This document shows, one piece after another, positions 1-8,182 of a DNA stretch of 10,627 bases. Source of the stretch: Bacillota bacterium (GTDB lineage: Bacteria > Bacillota > Dethiobacteria > Dethiobacterales > Dethiobacteraceae). A program made the position numbers and the translations under genes. The notes beneath the pieces were generated by a model that saw nothing but the letters and a program-made list of their open reading frames with translations, was not told the origin of the DNA and did no database searches. Within the stretch, counting starts at the first letter, position 1, and the number at the start of each line of letters is the position of its first letter. Location: positions 1-10,627 of the forward strand of contig QLUI01000036.1 of NCBI GenBank assembly GCA_018725345.1, read 5' to 3'.

Positions 1-84
1 AAAAAACAGTCGTGTTAATTTCGGCAAAAGCAGTCTATTTCCTTTTTATCTCTTCATTGTCCTCGGCATGGTACACTCCTAAGC

Positions 85-1230
85 TTATTCATCTCGCTGC
101 CACAGGGATATCGGCCCGTGGTACAGATAATAATTACACTGAATCCTGCCATTATAAAGTTTTCTTTTTTTGGTGGCAGGCCGTCCGAATATCTGCTCGA
201 AACCCAAATGGGATGAAAGGAGAAATAGTGACCAAGACGGATGTTTAGCAATTAGCTGGCGCATTTCTCGATAAATAACTTCCGCTTCCTTCACTTCGCC
301 CAACCTCTCTCCGTAAGGTGGGTTACAGATTATAGAGCCGTGCTCATAACGGGAACGAAACTGTGCCAAAGGCAACTGTTGAAAGTGGATATATTCTTCC
401 ACCCCAGCTTTACGGGCATGATGCCGTGCAAGACTAAGCACTTTTTCATCAATATCAGTACCGATAATCCGCAAAGACCGCCCCCGCATTGCAACACTTC
501 TCGCCTCAATCCGTCCTCTCTCCCATAACTTAGCGGGGATGTGTGGCCATGATTCCGCCACAAAACGGCGGTTCAGTCCCGGAGCTAAATTAAGCGCTGA
601 CATCGCTGCTTCAATCGGAATAGTTCCCGAACCGCAGAGAGGGTCTGCCAGCACCCGCTCTGGTGACCAATTACTTAACTGTATTAAAGCGGCCGCCAAT
701 GTTTCTCTGAGCGGAGCCTTGGCAGTCAATTCCCTATAACCTCGTTTGTGCAGACCGGCACCGCTTGTATCTACGGTGAGTGTGGCTCTATCTTTCAGCA
801 GCCCAACCTCTATTTTATAGCGCGGCCCTGTTTCCTCAAACCAGCGCTGTTTATATGACTGCTTAATTTTCTCTACAATTGCTTTTTTTACAATAGCCTG
901 GCAGTCAGACACACTAAACAGTTTGGATTTAATTGATTTACCAGCCACCGGAAACTCCGCGTCTGCGGTTAAAAGATCTGCCCAAGGCAAAGCCTTAGTC
1001 TGCTGGAACAATTCCTCAAAAGTGGTGGCGTCAAATTCGCCCATTTTCAGCAAGACACGATCGGCGAAGCGGAGCCAGAGGTTTGTCCGGCATATCGCTT
1101 CTTCATCACCTCGGAAAGTGACGCGACCGTTCTCCACCATTTGATCAGTGTACCCCAGCACTTTTAACTCTTTTGCCACTACCGCTTCCAAACCGAACGC
1201 CGCGGTGGCAATAAGTTCAATTTTTGCCAT
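85..1230 (-). CDS. ypsC: THUMP-domain class I SAM-dependent RNA methyltransferase (YpsC/RlmL-like)
   Basis: This 381-residue protein has the layout of the YpsC/RlmL N-terminal-module family: an N-terminal ferredoxin-like and THUMP RNA-binding part (about residues 1-155) followed by a Rossmann methyltransferase domain of the UPF0020 type. Visible motifs are DPLCGSGT (196-203), the SAM-binding motif I, and NPPYGERL (303-310), the N-P-P-Y motif IV typical of enzymes that methylate a base amino nitrogen. The E. coli relative RlmL makes m2G2445 in 23S rRNA; the same target here is inferred. The chosen ATG at 1230 has AGGAG seven bases upstream (1242-1238). A GTG two codons earlier lies too close to that site. 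The C-terminus is complete. The upstream gap holds a small hairpin and a dispersed repeat. Confidence 0.9.
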   Translation of the reverse strand: MAKIELIATAAFGLEAVVAKELKVLGYTDQMVENGRVTFRGDEEAICRTNLWLRFADRVLLKMGEFDATTFEELFQQTKALPWADLLTADAEFPVAGKSIKSKLFSVSDCQAIVKKAIVEKIKQSYKQRWFEETGPRYKIEVGLLKDRATLTVDTSGAGLHKRGYRELTAKAPLRETLAAALIQLSNWSPERVLADPLCGSGTIPIEAAMSALNLAPGLNRRFVAESWPHIPAKLWERGRIEARSVAMRGRSLRIIGTDIDEKVLSLARHHARKAGVEEYIHFQQLPLAQFRSRYEHGSIICNPPYGERLGEVKEAEVIYREMRQLIAKHPSWSLFLLSSHLGFEQIFGRPATKKRKLYNGRIQCNYYLYHGPISLWQRDE

Positions 1231-1258
1231 AGCCACTCTCCTACATCTAAAATATCTC

Positions 1259-1285
1259 AGCTACTTTGGCTACCAAACTACAGCT
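1259..1285 (-). other. Imperfect hairpin in the ypsC leader
   Basis: AGCT arms enclose TTTGG / CCAAA around a three-base loop, with a C-C mismatch and a small bulge between the two paired parts. It lies 16 bases upstream of the ypsC ribosome binding site. No T-run follows on either strand, so it is not an obvious terminator. It could be a leader structure or chance. Confidence 0.25.
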
Positions 1286-1316
1286 TGACCATCTATTATC
1301 TCCTGTCAATTACAAG

Positions 1317-1382
1317 AATCCCCCTTAGAAACCCCCTTGCAGAGGATCGTAGCTTCCCTGGAGGAGACATTTTTCTATGCAA
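1317..1382 (+). repeat. 66-base dispersed palindromic repeat, copy 1
   Basis: This copy matches the segment at 10440-10505 at 55 of 66 positions, with equal length, no gaps and the same orientation. It opens with two C5TT blocks, continues with the conserved core GGATCGTAGCTTCCCTG, and has arms TTGCAGAGGA / TTCTATGCAA that form an imperfect stem of ten positions. The changes concentrate between the core and the right arm. It sits 8 bases beyond the EamA gene stop, in the EamA-ypsC gap. No open reading frame is contained, so it is a non-coding dispersed element (MITE-like or REP-like) of a family I do not recognise. Confidence 0.8.
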
Positions 1383-1389
1383 TGAAAAG

Positions 1390-2274
1390 CTAATCGCCTG
1401 TTAAGCCTTTATCCCCCTCCGTGATCACCGTTCCTTCCCGCTTGACCCGCCAGTTTAGATATGCTCCGGAGAAAACCAAAAACACGCCTGCAAAGCCTAC
1501 TGCATCTGGAAATTCTCCCCATAGCAGCACGCCAATAAGCATGGCAAAAATAGTATTACCATAAGAATAGATTGACAAATCGCCCGCCTCACCGTAGCGG
1601 TAAGCATGTGTCATGAAAAACTGGGCGATTGTGGCAGTCACCCCTGCAACCAAAAGAGCCTGCAGCTGAAATATGTCCGGCATCACAAATCCTCGAACCA
1701 GCATAAACGGAAGGGTAGAGAAAGTGCTAAAACCAGTGAAGTAAAAAATGATGATCTGCGGATGATCAGAGGCGCGAAGGTGGCGAATGACGGTGTAGGC
1801 CGCCGCCGTAAAAAATGCTGACAAAAGGCCTGCTAAGGCGGGTCCCAGCAGATAGCCTGTCCCCGGTTTAACAATCAGAAATACGCCTGACATAGCAACC
1901 ATAATTGCCACCCACTGCATTTTAATAATCTTTTCTCGTAAAAACAGAACCGCCAAGACAAGGATAATGAACGGATTCACCTGGTGAAGGATTACTGCAT
2001 TGGCCAGCGGCAACCGGTCAATTGCATAAAAGTATGAAATAAGCCCTAGAAAACCGAATAGAGATCGATAAAACAAGGCCTTCTTATCACTTCCCGCAAA
2101 TCCCCTTCCGGAGTGCCAAATAATTAACCCTGAAACAAAAAAACCCACCATGTTGCGGAAAAACACCTTTTCCATGGCAGGCAAATCACCGGCTAACTTT
2201 ACGGCGGCAGCCATCATAGCAAAGAAAAGCGATGACATTACCATATAAAAAATACCTTTGTTCTTGTCAGCCAT
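1390..2274 (-). CDS. EamA/DMT-superfamily membrane transporter
   Basis: This 294-residue, highly hydrophobic protein has the size and two-fold repeated layout of EamA (DUF6) drug/metabolite transporters. It should have about ten membrane segments, with one repeat at about residues 7-138 and a second at about 148-278. Typical features are an early conserved arginine in FFRN, the segment RLPLANAVILHQVNPF, and a basic C-terminal tail. The family exports or imports small metabolites, and the substrate cannot be read from sequence. The open frame extends upstream to a TTG at 2343, but that adds a very basic leader and has no ribosome binding site. The ATG at 2274 is preceded by GGAGAAGA and starts directly before the first membrane segment. 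It lies 111 bases after glmS on the same strand, and read-through from glmS is possible. Confidence 0.87.
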   Translation of the reverse strand: MADKNKGIFYMVMSSLFFAMMAAAVKLAGDLPAMEKVFFRNMVGFFVSGLIIWHSGRGFAGSDKKALFYRSLFGFLGLISYFYAIDRLPLANAVILHQVNPFIILVLAVLFLREKIIKMQWVAIMVAMSGVFLIVKPGTGYLLGPALAGLLSAFFTAAAYTVIRHLRASDHPQIIIFYFTGFSTFSTLPFMLVRGFVMPDIFQLQALLVAGVTATIAQFFMTHAYRYGEAGDLSIYSYGNTIFAMLIGVLLWGEFPDAVGFAGVFLVFSGAYLNWRVKREGTVITEGDKGLTGD

Positions 2275-2385
2275 TCTTCTCCAAACATCCCCGACCGCAT
2301 ACCGTAGTCGCCGCTTTCGGCGTTTTGTGGCCGGCAATCTCAATAATTTAACTTTTCTAGACCATCATTTAAACCAGACCGGCTC

Positions 2386-4209
2386 TCACTCCACAGTTAC
2401 ACTTTTAGCCAAATTCCTCGGTTTATCTACATCGCAGCCGCGCATGACGGAAGCATAATAAGAGAGCAGCTGGAGGGGGATGACGGTTAGAACCGGGGTA
2501 AAAATCGGATTAGTGGCCGGGATTGCAAAGACATCGTCCACTTCTTTACCTGTTTCGTTATCACCTTCGTTGACAATGGCTATCACGTAGGCGTCCCGAG
2601 CTTTAACTTCCTTGATATTGCTCCACATCTTTTCGTAGAGATCCGGCTGGGTGGCTAAGGCGATAACAGGAATATTTTCCGTGATAAGAGCCAATGTACC
2701 GTGTTTTAGTTCACCGGCTGGGTATGCTTCCGCGTGGATGTATGAGATTTCCTTAAGTTTAAGGGAACCTTCGAGGGCAACTGCGTAGTCAAGACCGCGA
2801 CCGATAAAGAATGTATCTTCCCAATCCTTAATCCGGCTGGCAATTTTTCTGATAACTTCTTCTTGCTCTATGATGCCGGCAACGTCCACTGGTAGCTTCT
2901 GCAGCGCTGCAGTCATAGCCATAATCTCATTTTCCGGAATCAGCCCGGCGATCTGACCAATTTGCAGTGCTAACAGATAAAGTACGATCAACTGCGTAAC
3001 ATACGCTTTAGTAGATGCCACAGCTATTTCCGGTCCGGCCCAGGTGTAGATGACACGAGCTGCTTCCCGAGAGACGGTGCTACCCACCACGTTGGTGATG
3101 GCTACCACTGGACTTCCTTTCTCTTTTGCCAGACGCATGGCTGCCAAGGTATCCGCAGTTTCACCCGACTGGCTGATCACAACCACAAGGGTATCTTCTC
3201 CCAGGAGAGGATTCCTATAACGGAATTCCGAGGCTACGTCCACTTCTACCGGAAGGCGAAGCAGCCTCTCAAACACATATTTTCCCACTAAACCGGCATG
3301 GTAAGCAGTACCGCAGGCCACCATCACCACTTTTCGCAGTTGCCAAATTTCATCTTCCGCCAGATTCAGCTCTGCAAGATTTACAAGTCCATCTGCAGTA
3401 ATCCGGCTGCGAAGTGTATCACGAATTGCTTTAGGTTGTTCGTGAATTTCCTTCAGCATAAAATGTTCGAAGCCTTCTTTTTCAGTAGCCACCACATCCC
3501 ATTCCACATTGAACACTTCCTTGGACAGCTGCTGGCCGCCGCTTTCCACAGTCGCATTGTCACGAGAGACTTCCGCCAGTTCGCCATCTTCCAGAATAAT
3601 AGTTTTGCGAGTGTATTTCAGTAGTACAGGGATGTCTGAAGCAATAAAATTTTCGCCCTCACCAAGACCGATAACAAGCGGGTTGTCTTTTCGGACACAA
3701 ATCAGACGATGAGGATCGCGCTCACTCATCACGACCAGGGCATAAGAACCGCTAACCTTTTCTAAAACTTGGCGAACTGCTGCTTTTAGATCACCACAGA
3801 AATAATGTTCAACCAAATGTGCCAGAACTTCCGTGTCAGTTTCAGAACGAAAAAAATGCCCTTCTGCTTTAAGCCACTCCCGCAGAGCCTGGTAGTTTTC
3901 AATGATCCCGTTGTGAATGACCGCAAATTCTCCGCTACAATCACTGTGGGGATGAGCATTCATGTCGCAGGGACGACCGTGGGTAGCCCAACGGGTATGA
4001 CCGATTCCCATTGTACCGAAGGGAACCTGCTCTCCTATCTTCTCCTCGAGCTTGCGTAGCCTGCCCACTGATTTTATGATCTCCAGCTGGTCTTCATCTA
4101 ACAACGCAACGCCTGCTGAATCATAACCGCGGTATTCTAACTTAGACAAGCCATCTATAAGGATGGGGTATGCTTGTTTTTCCCCAATATAACCGATTAT
4201 CCCGCACAT
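2386..4209 (-). CDS. glmS: Glutamine--fructose-6-phosphate aminotransferase (isomerizing)
   Basis: GlmS converts fructose-6-phosphate and glutamine to glucosamine-6-phosphate in the cytoplasm, the first committed step to UDP-GlcNAc and peptidoglycan. The protein has 607 residues, the normal length. It begins MCGIIGYIG, so removal of Met exposes the catalytic N-terminal cysteine of the class II glutaminase domain (about 1-220). HTRWATHG (71-78) and HNGIIENY (99-106) belong to that domain. Two SIS sugar-isomerase domains follow (about 290-425 and 455-600), with CGTAYHA (299-305), SQSGETADT (346-354) and ASTKAYVTQ (398-406). The C-terminus KPRNLAKSVTVE is the family's usual end. The ribosome binding site GGAG is 14 bases from the ATG, rather far, but the required Cys2 fixes the start. 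Expression is controlled by the ribozyme in its leader. Confidence 0.98.
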   Translation of the reverse strand: MCGIIGYIGEKQAYPILIDGLSKLEYRGYDSAGVALLDEDQLEIIKSVGRLRKLEEKIGEQVPFGTMGIGHTRWATHGRPCDMNAHPHSDCSGEFAVIHNGIIENYQALREWLKAEGHFFRSETDTEVLAHLVEHYFCGDLKAAVRQVLEKVSGSYALVVMSERDPHRLICVRKDNPLVIGLGEGENFIASDIPVLLKYTRKTIILEDGELAEVSRDNATVESGGQQLSKEVFNVEWDVVATEKEGFEHFMLKEIHEQPKAIRDTLRSRITADGLVNLAELNLAEDEIWQLRKVVMVACGTAYHAGLVGKYVFERLLRLPVEVDVASEFRYRNPLLGEDTLVVVISQSGETADTLAAMRLAKEKGSPVVAITNVVGSTVSREAARVIYTWAGPEIAVASTKAYVTQLIVLYLLALQIGQIAGLIPENEIMAMTAALQKLPVDVAGIIEQEEVIRKIASRIKDWEDTFFIGRGLDYAVALEGSLKLKEISYIHAEAYPAGELKHGTLALITENIPVIALATQPDLYEKMWSNIKEVKARDAYVIAIVNEGDNETGKEVDDVFAIPATNPIFTPVLTVIPLQLLSYYASVMRGCDVDKPRNLAKSVTVE

Positions 4210-4239
4210 TCTTTAGTCAGATTCTCCTTTCCTAACAAA

Positions 4240-4378
4240 CCATGATCCCCTTTTGTCGCGGTAATCGCTTACCGGTATTGTGGGAGTCTTGCGGCCGTGG
4301 TTCGGCCGGGAGGCATCCGCCGAAAAATCGATAAACCTCCACCTCGTCAACACACAAATTGTGTGTCCTGGCGCTTTT
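4240..4378 (-). ncRNA. glmS ribozyme: glmS ribozyme/riboswitch (GlcN6P-activated self-cleaving RNA)
   Basis: On the minus strand the leader carries the conserved core of this RNA class. After AAAA comes GCGCC, with cleavage expected between 4375 (A) and 4374 (G). Next is a P1 stem ACACACA / TGTGTGT, then TTGACGAGG (4350-4342) and GGAGGTTTATCGA. GGCG can pair with the 5' CGCC (P2), and CCTCC can pair with GGAGG (P2.1). P3 is CGGCCG / CGGCCG with loop AACCA. P4.1 is CGGTAA / TTACCG closed by a GCGA tetraloop, inside an outer P4 (GACTCCC / GGGGATC, one mismatch). When GlcN6P binds, the RNA cuts itself and the message is degraded, which lowers GlmS. It begins about 45 bases after the glmM stop, so a glmM-glmS transcript would also be cut here. 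The exact 3' limit is approximate. Confidence 0.97.
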
Positions 4379-4423
4379 GGATATGCAAATCTTTTGCTGC
4401 ACTCCCTTTTATGCTTTAATCAT

Positions 4424-5767
4424 TCAAGCCATCTCCCCCTTAATCACCTCCGCCAACTCACTAGCCATCAGATGCAGTTCATCCTCATTTGGCCCCTCCA
4501 GCATAACGCGAATTAATGGTTCTGTTCCGGAAGGTCGAACCAACAATCTGCCCGAATCAGCCAGTTTCTTTTCCACATCAGCCATAGCTTGACTAATCCG
4601 TACGCTTGTCTCCCAGCCGGCACTCGCCTTAACGCGGCAATTAACAAGCACCTGCGGATAACGGATAAAACTGGCTGCAAGCCTTGAGAGCGGCTGTTGC
4701 TTATCGACCAAAACAGTAGCCAGCTGCAGCGCCGTCAACACACCGTCGCCCGTAGTGTTATGATTTAGCAGGATGATATGGCCAGACTGTTCTCCCCCCA
4801 GATTATACCCACCGGCCAACATTTCTTCCAATACGTAACGGTCTCCTACTTTTGTACGCAAGATGTTAAAACCATGCATCGCGGCAGCTTTTTCCAAACC
4901 TAGATTACTCATAACGGTGGAAACAATCGTGTTTTTCCGCAGAAGTCCTTTTTCCTGCAACGCCATGGCTAAAATAGTCATGATCGCATCCCCGTCTACC
5001 AAGCTGCCTGTTTCATCAACTGCCAGCACACGATCAGCATCACCGTCAAAACTAAAGCCGAGATGCGCGTCATTTTCTCTAACGGCACGACTTACTGTTT
5101 CCGGGTATGTTGACCCACAGTCTTTATTAATATTAATTCCGTCCGGATTATTATGGATAACGATTACGTCGGCGCCGAGGGCATTAAATACCTGAGGGGC
5201 TAGGCGGTAAGCCGCACCGTTTGCACAGTCCAAAACAATGCGCAAACCAGTCAAACGACTAGGCACAGTAGAAAGCAGATAAGCTAAATAGCGACCTTCC
5301 GCCTCATTTTCCTGGAAAACGCGACCCACGTGCCCGGCTTCCGGGCGAGGAAGGTTGTCCAACTGTCGGTAGTAAAGTTCTTCTATTTCCTCTTCAATCT
5401 GATCCGCTAATTTAAAGCCGTTAGCATTAAAAAATTTGATCCCATTATCCTGGTAGGTATTGTGTGAAGCAGAAATCATCACGCCGCCGCAACAATCCAG
5501 TTTTCTGGTGAGCCAAGCAGTAGCCGGAGTGGAAGTTACCCCGGCTATATAGACATCAACGCCTGCCGAAGTCAAACCGGCGATGAGCGCACACTCCAGC
5601 ATGGGGCCGGAAACACGGGTATCGCGGGCTACAAAAACGGCGTTTTTGCCGTTTCGCTTTTGCGACAGCAAATACGCCCCGCTTCTCCCGATTTTAAAAG
5701 CCATTTCAGGAGTCAATTCCCGGTTTGCCACTCCGCGGATTCCGTCTGTCCCAAAAAGTTTTCCCAT
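4424..5767 (-). CDS. glmM: Phosphoglucosamine mutase
   Basis: GlmM interconverts glucosamine-6-phosphate and glucosamine-1-phosphate through a phosphoserine enzyme, the step after GlmS. The protein has 447 residues, the normal length, and starts GKLFGTDGIRG. The active-site serine is S101 in ISASHN (98-103). The Mg-binding loop is DGDADR (241-246), the sugar-recognition motif is GEQSGH (325-330), and the phosphate-binding loop is RPSGTEPLIRVM (411-422). All key residues are present. The start ATG has AGGAG ten bases upstream. It follows cdaR after a 66-base gap with a good promoter candidate and precedes the glmS ribozyme directly. In Bacillota GlmM is known to bind CdaA and reduce its activity, so the neighbourhood joins c-di-AMP and cell-wall precursor supply. 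Confidence 0.98.
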   Translation of the reverse strand: MGKLFGTDGIRGVANRELTPEMAFKIGRSGAYLLSQKRNGKNAVFVARDTRVSGPMLECALIAGLTSAGVDVYIAGVTSTPATAWLTRKLDCCGGVMISASHNTYQDNGIKFFNANGFKLADQIEEEIEELYYRQLDNLPRPEAGHVGRVFQENEAEGRYLAYLLSTVPSRLTGLRIVLDCANGAAYRLAPQVFNALGADVIVIHNNPDGININKDCGSTYPETVSRAVRENDAHLGFSFDGDADRVLAVDETGSLVDGDAIMTILAMALQEKGLLRKNTIVSTVMSNLGLEKAAAMHGFNILRTKVGDRYVLEEMLAGGYNLGGEQSGHIILLNHNTTGDGVLTALQLATVLVDKQQPLSRLAASFIRYPQVLVNCRVKASAGWETSVRISQAMADVEKKLADSGRLLVRPSGTEPLIRVMLEGPNEDELHLMASELAEVIKGEMA

Positions 5768-5801
5768 ATTAGCTTTTCTCCTCTCGGACTAAAACTATTG
5801 T

Positions 5802-5830
5802 AGTATAACACACCCTCTCATCATTTACAA
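5802..5830 (-). promoter_or_regulatory. Candidate SigA-type promoter for glmM-glmS
   Basis: On the minus strand TTGTAA (5830-5825) is followed by a 17-base spacer and TATACT (5807-5802), one base off the consensus -10. A TG one base before the -10 makes it an extended -10 element. It fits between the cdaR stop (5834) and the glmM ribosome binding site (5782-5778), leaving a short leader. This is a sequence match only. Confidence 0.55.
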
Positions 5831-5833
5831 TTG

Positions 5834-6769
5834 CTACTGCGGCTCAATCACAATTTCTACCTGAACCTTACCGGTAAATAAGCTGCTCACGCCGTCGACC
5901 AGACGGCTAAGAGTCAGTTCAAGAAAGATGTTCCCGGTGGCATTTGAAATATTTGCGAGTTCTGTTACAACCTCACTTATAGCGGCCAAATCTTCTTCAG
6001 CCCCCTCCAGCGTTACGGTTGCTGGTGTTATTGTTACCTGACGAACAACATAGCCTGCTGCCGGCTCCCCACTCAACCGAACACGAACCGGCACTGTTTT
6101 CTGCGGTTTAGAGAATGGAATCAAGACTTCTACCATAGCCGGGTTGACCACCAGATTATTGATTACTTGTCCGGCTTCGTCAACAGCTTGCACAGGCACC
6201 ATCTGCACACGATCCCCATCAGCAGCGTCCACGTTCACTGTAGCCCTGGCTCTGTCTACACGAGCCAGCATTGAACGAGGTCCGCGCACAAAAACTGCGC
6301 CCGGCAGTATCCGAGGCTCCCCCATCACAAATCCAACTTCAGGTGAGCCGGTTATCTCAAGAACTATGGGCTTTTGCGGTGATTCAACTACTTCCAGTGT
6401 TACCGCTACTTGTTGCGGAACAAAAGAGAGCACCCGCACACCACGGGGAACTTCCGCCTTCGGGAAAACGCGGTGCTGCCCCTCACTTAGCCCCTCTAGG
6501 TTTACACTGGCTTTAATATCTTCCGGGGTAATCTCATTAATTAAATCCGCCCGGCCGTTTAACACTACGTCTACTCCCTCGGGAATGTGCATTATTTCCA
6601 GCCGATCATCTAAGTTAAGCCAAGTAAGCGGAACATTTCGGAAAGTGCGAGTTACTTCGGGGATATTTGCACGCAAAGCATCGCCTGTAACGTACACCCA
6701 AAGCATCATCGCCAGAAAAAAAGCAATAACTTTTACAACAGTATTATTTTTAAGAAGGCGTTCCATCAT
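5834..6769 (-). CDS. cdaR: CdaA regulatory protein CdaR (YbbR-domain protein)
   Basis: This 311-residue protein has one N-terminal membrane segment (about residues 10-28, VVKVIAFFLAMMLWVYVTG) followed by an extracytoplasmic region. That region is made of about three YbbR repeats (roughly 40-128, 133-217 and 225-309), each rich in beta-strand and carrying the family's pattern of P..V.V.G and alternating valines. In characterised Bacillota CdaR binds the diadenylate cyclase CdaA in the membrane and modulates it. The ATG at 6769 lies one base after the cdaA stop codon, with GGAGG inside the end of cdaA, so translation is probably coupled. A second ATG follows immediately (6766) and could be used instead. 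Some family members have four YbbR repeats; three fit this length. Confidence 0.95.
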   Translation of the reverse strand: MMERLLKNNTVVKVIAFFLAMMLWVYVTGDALRANIPEVTRTFRNVPLTWLNLDDRLEIMHIPEGVDVVLNGRADLINEITPEDIKASVNLEGLSEGQHRVFPKAEVPRGVRVLSFVPQQVAVTLEVVESPQKPIVLEITGSPEVGFVMGEPRILPGAVFVRGPRSMLARVDRARATVNVDAADGDRVQMVPVQAVDEAGQVINNLVVNPAMVEVLIPFSKPQKTVPVRVRLSGEPAAGYVVRQVTITPATVTLEGAEEDLAAISEVVTELANISNATGNIFLELTLSRLVDGVSSLFTGKVQVEIVIEPQ

Positions 6770-6770
6770 C

Positions 6771-7583
6771 TCAGTTCGACCTCCATTGCCAAAAACTCTG
6801 GTTTTGAGCAGGCGGCTTGCATAAATTTATCAACAACTGCTTCAGCGTCAACTCATCCAAATAGCGTGTCAGCTTCCCATTATTTGTGATAGAAACTACC
6901 CCAGTCTCTTCAGACACGACAATTGCCACCGCATCCGATTGCTCCGAGACGCCAAGAGCTGCTCGGTGCCTAGTACCCAGTTCCGTGCTAAGATTAGGGT
7001 TTGCTGTCAGCGGCAGATAACAGCCTGCAGCCATCATCCGGTTGCCGCGGATAATTACTGCTCCGTCGTGTAAAGGGCTGCGGGGCAGAAAAATATTGAT
7101 TAACAGCTCCGCTGTCACCTGACCATCAATAAAAATCCCTGTTTCCACCAGTTCGTTTAGCCCGGTCTCCCGCTCCAGCACGATCAGGGCACCAAGACGT
7201 TTTTTCACCAATACTTGAACAGCTTTAATCAATTCATCCAGCATCAGCTCAAAATCTGTATCGGCATAGAGGTAGCTGCTACGGGTAAAAATTTTGCCGC
7301 GCCCTAAGGTTTCCAAGGCTCTGCGTAATTCCGGCTGAAAAATAATGGCAATGGCAACAAGGCCGATAGTCATCACATTGCGCAATAGCCAATGAAATGT
7401 ATCCAGCCCAATCTGCCCGCTTACCACCGTAGTAATCAGCAATACAGCTACTCCTTTAATCAATTGCTCTGCTCGTGTTCCGCGGATAAGAATAATTGCT
7501 TTATAAAAAACATAGGTAACGAGGGCGATATCCAACAGACTCAACCAATTTAAGGCAGTAATTATTTGCAGAAATTGCGCCAC
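6771..7583 (-). CDS. cdaA: Diadenylate cyclase CdaA (membrane DAC-domain enzyme)
   Basis: CdaA condenses two ATP into c-di-AMP, the messenger that controls potassium and osmolyte balance and, indirectly, cell-wall integrity. In this reading it has 270 residues. Three N-terminal membrane segments (about 16-33, 43-57 and 68-82) are followed by the DisA_N catalytic domain. IIFQPELRRALE-LGRG (80-96) is diagnostic of CdaA. The catalytic motifs DGA (173-175) and GTRHRAA (203-209) are intact. The strong GGAGG (7596-7592) is only 2 bases from the ATG at 7589 but 8 bases from the GTG at 7583, so I chose the GTG; the ATG would add two residues. The open frame continues upstream to 7664, but that extension does not resemble the family. 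It is followed by cdaR with a one-base gap. Confidence 0.96.
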   Translation of the reverse strand: MAQFLQIITALNWLSLLDIALVTYVFYKAIILIRGTRAEQLIKGVAVLLITTVVSGQIGLDTFHWLLRNVMTIGLVAIAIIFQPELRRALETLGRGKIFTRSSYLYADTDFELMLDELIKAVQVLVKKRLGALIVLERETGLNELVETGIFIDGQVTAELLINIFLPRSPLHDGAVIIRGNRMMAAGCYLPLTANPNLSTELGTRHRAALGVSEQSDAVAIVVSEETGVVSITNNGKLTRYLDELTLKQLLINLCKPPAQNQSFWQWRSN

Positions 7584-7684
7584 AGCCATCACCTCCGGAG
7601 GAAAAGGGTAAATATTCCGCTCGACTTTCTTATTATTCGCTAGCCGGTCGCAAAAACCTGCCATACTGCGTCGGCTGATTTTTT

Positions 7685-8182
7685 TTACATGAAATCTTTA
7701 CGCCGGCGGAAAAAATCCCTGGTCAGCCCCATAATCACACCGCTCAGCCCCCAAAGACCGATAAGGTTGGGGATGGCCATCAAGCCATTTAAAGTATCGG
7801 CCAAGGCCCACACTGTTCTAAGACCGCCCAAGGCTCCCACGGGGATTAATAAAATCCAGACCACCCTGTAAAACATTACCGAGCCGGTGCCGGCCAAATA
7901 TTCGCAGCATTTTTCACCGTAAAATGACCACGCAACGAGCGTGGAGAAAGCAAAAAATATTAGGCTGAGCGCCACGATATAACCGCCGACTCCGGGCAAA
8001 CCCCGGCTGAATGCGGCAGTAGTCAACGCTGCGCCCTCAAACCTTTCAATCCAGACACCGGTTATCAAAATTGTGATGGCAGTTATGGTGGTGAGAATGG
8101 CAACAGTCAGCACCGGTCCACCGACAAAATCGTGAAGCAATAGCTTTAAATAGTCCAAAATTTCAGTTATCCCCAAGGCCAA
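7685..8182 (-). pseudogene. C-terminal fragment of a sodium:alanine symporter (AGCS/AlsT family)
   Basis: The 165 residues match the last third of AGCS-family sodium:amino-acid symporters, which are normally about 440-490 residues long. Recognisable stretches are GAALTTAAF, AFSTLVAWSFYGEKCCEYL, GALGGLRTVWALADTLNGLMAIPNLI and a basic tail. The homology seems to begin near residue 20 (GGPVLTVAILTTITAITILITGVW). The N-terminal two-thirds, with the substrate and sodium sites, are absent from the window. The frame starts at a TTG, 24 bases after an in-frame TGA, with GAGAGAGGA upstream, so it might be translated, but transport activity is unlikely. No internal stop or frameshift is seen, which suggests recent truncation or retention. 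It lies between the hairpin array (8341-8465) and cdaA. Confidence 0.8.

Noticed and set aside
1..84. Tiny minus-strand frames after ypsC, one with AGGAG before an ATG giving seven codons
   Set aside because: They are too short and stop at once; no evidence that they are genes.
1304..1309. TTGACA on the minus strand upstream of ypsC as a -35 element
   Set aside because: No acceptable -10 hexamer lies 16-19 bases downstream.
2298..2325. CGCCG / CGGCG hairpin between glmS and the EamA gene as a terminator
   Set aside because: The stem is only five bases and no T-run follows on the minus strand.
2274..2343. Longer EamA start at TTG 2343
   Set aside because: It has no Shine-Dalgarno and gives a basic leader unlike the family; the ATG at 2274 fits better.
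3298..3624. Plus-strand open frame inside glmS
   Set aside because: It is an antisense shadow of a clear, complete glmS.
6144..6824. Long plus-strand open frame (226 codons) opposite cdaR
   Set aside because: It is antisense to a well-supported YbbR gene, rich in Ser/Thr/Arg as expected for a shadow frame, and resembles no family.
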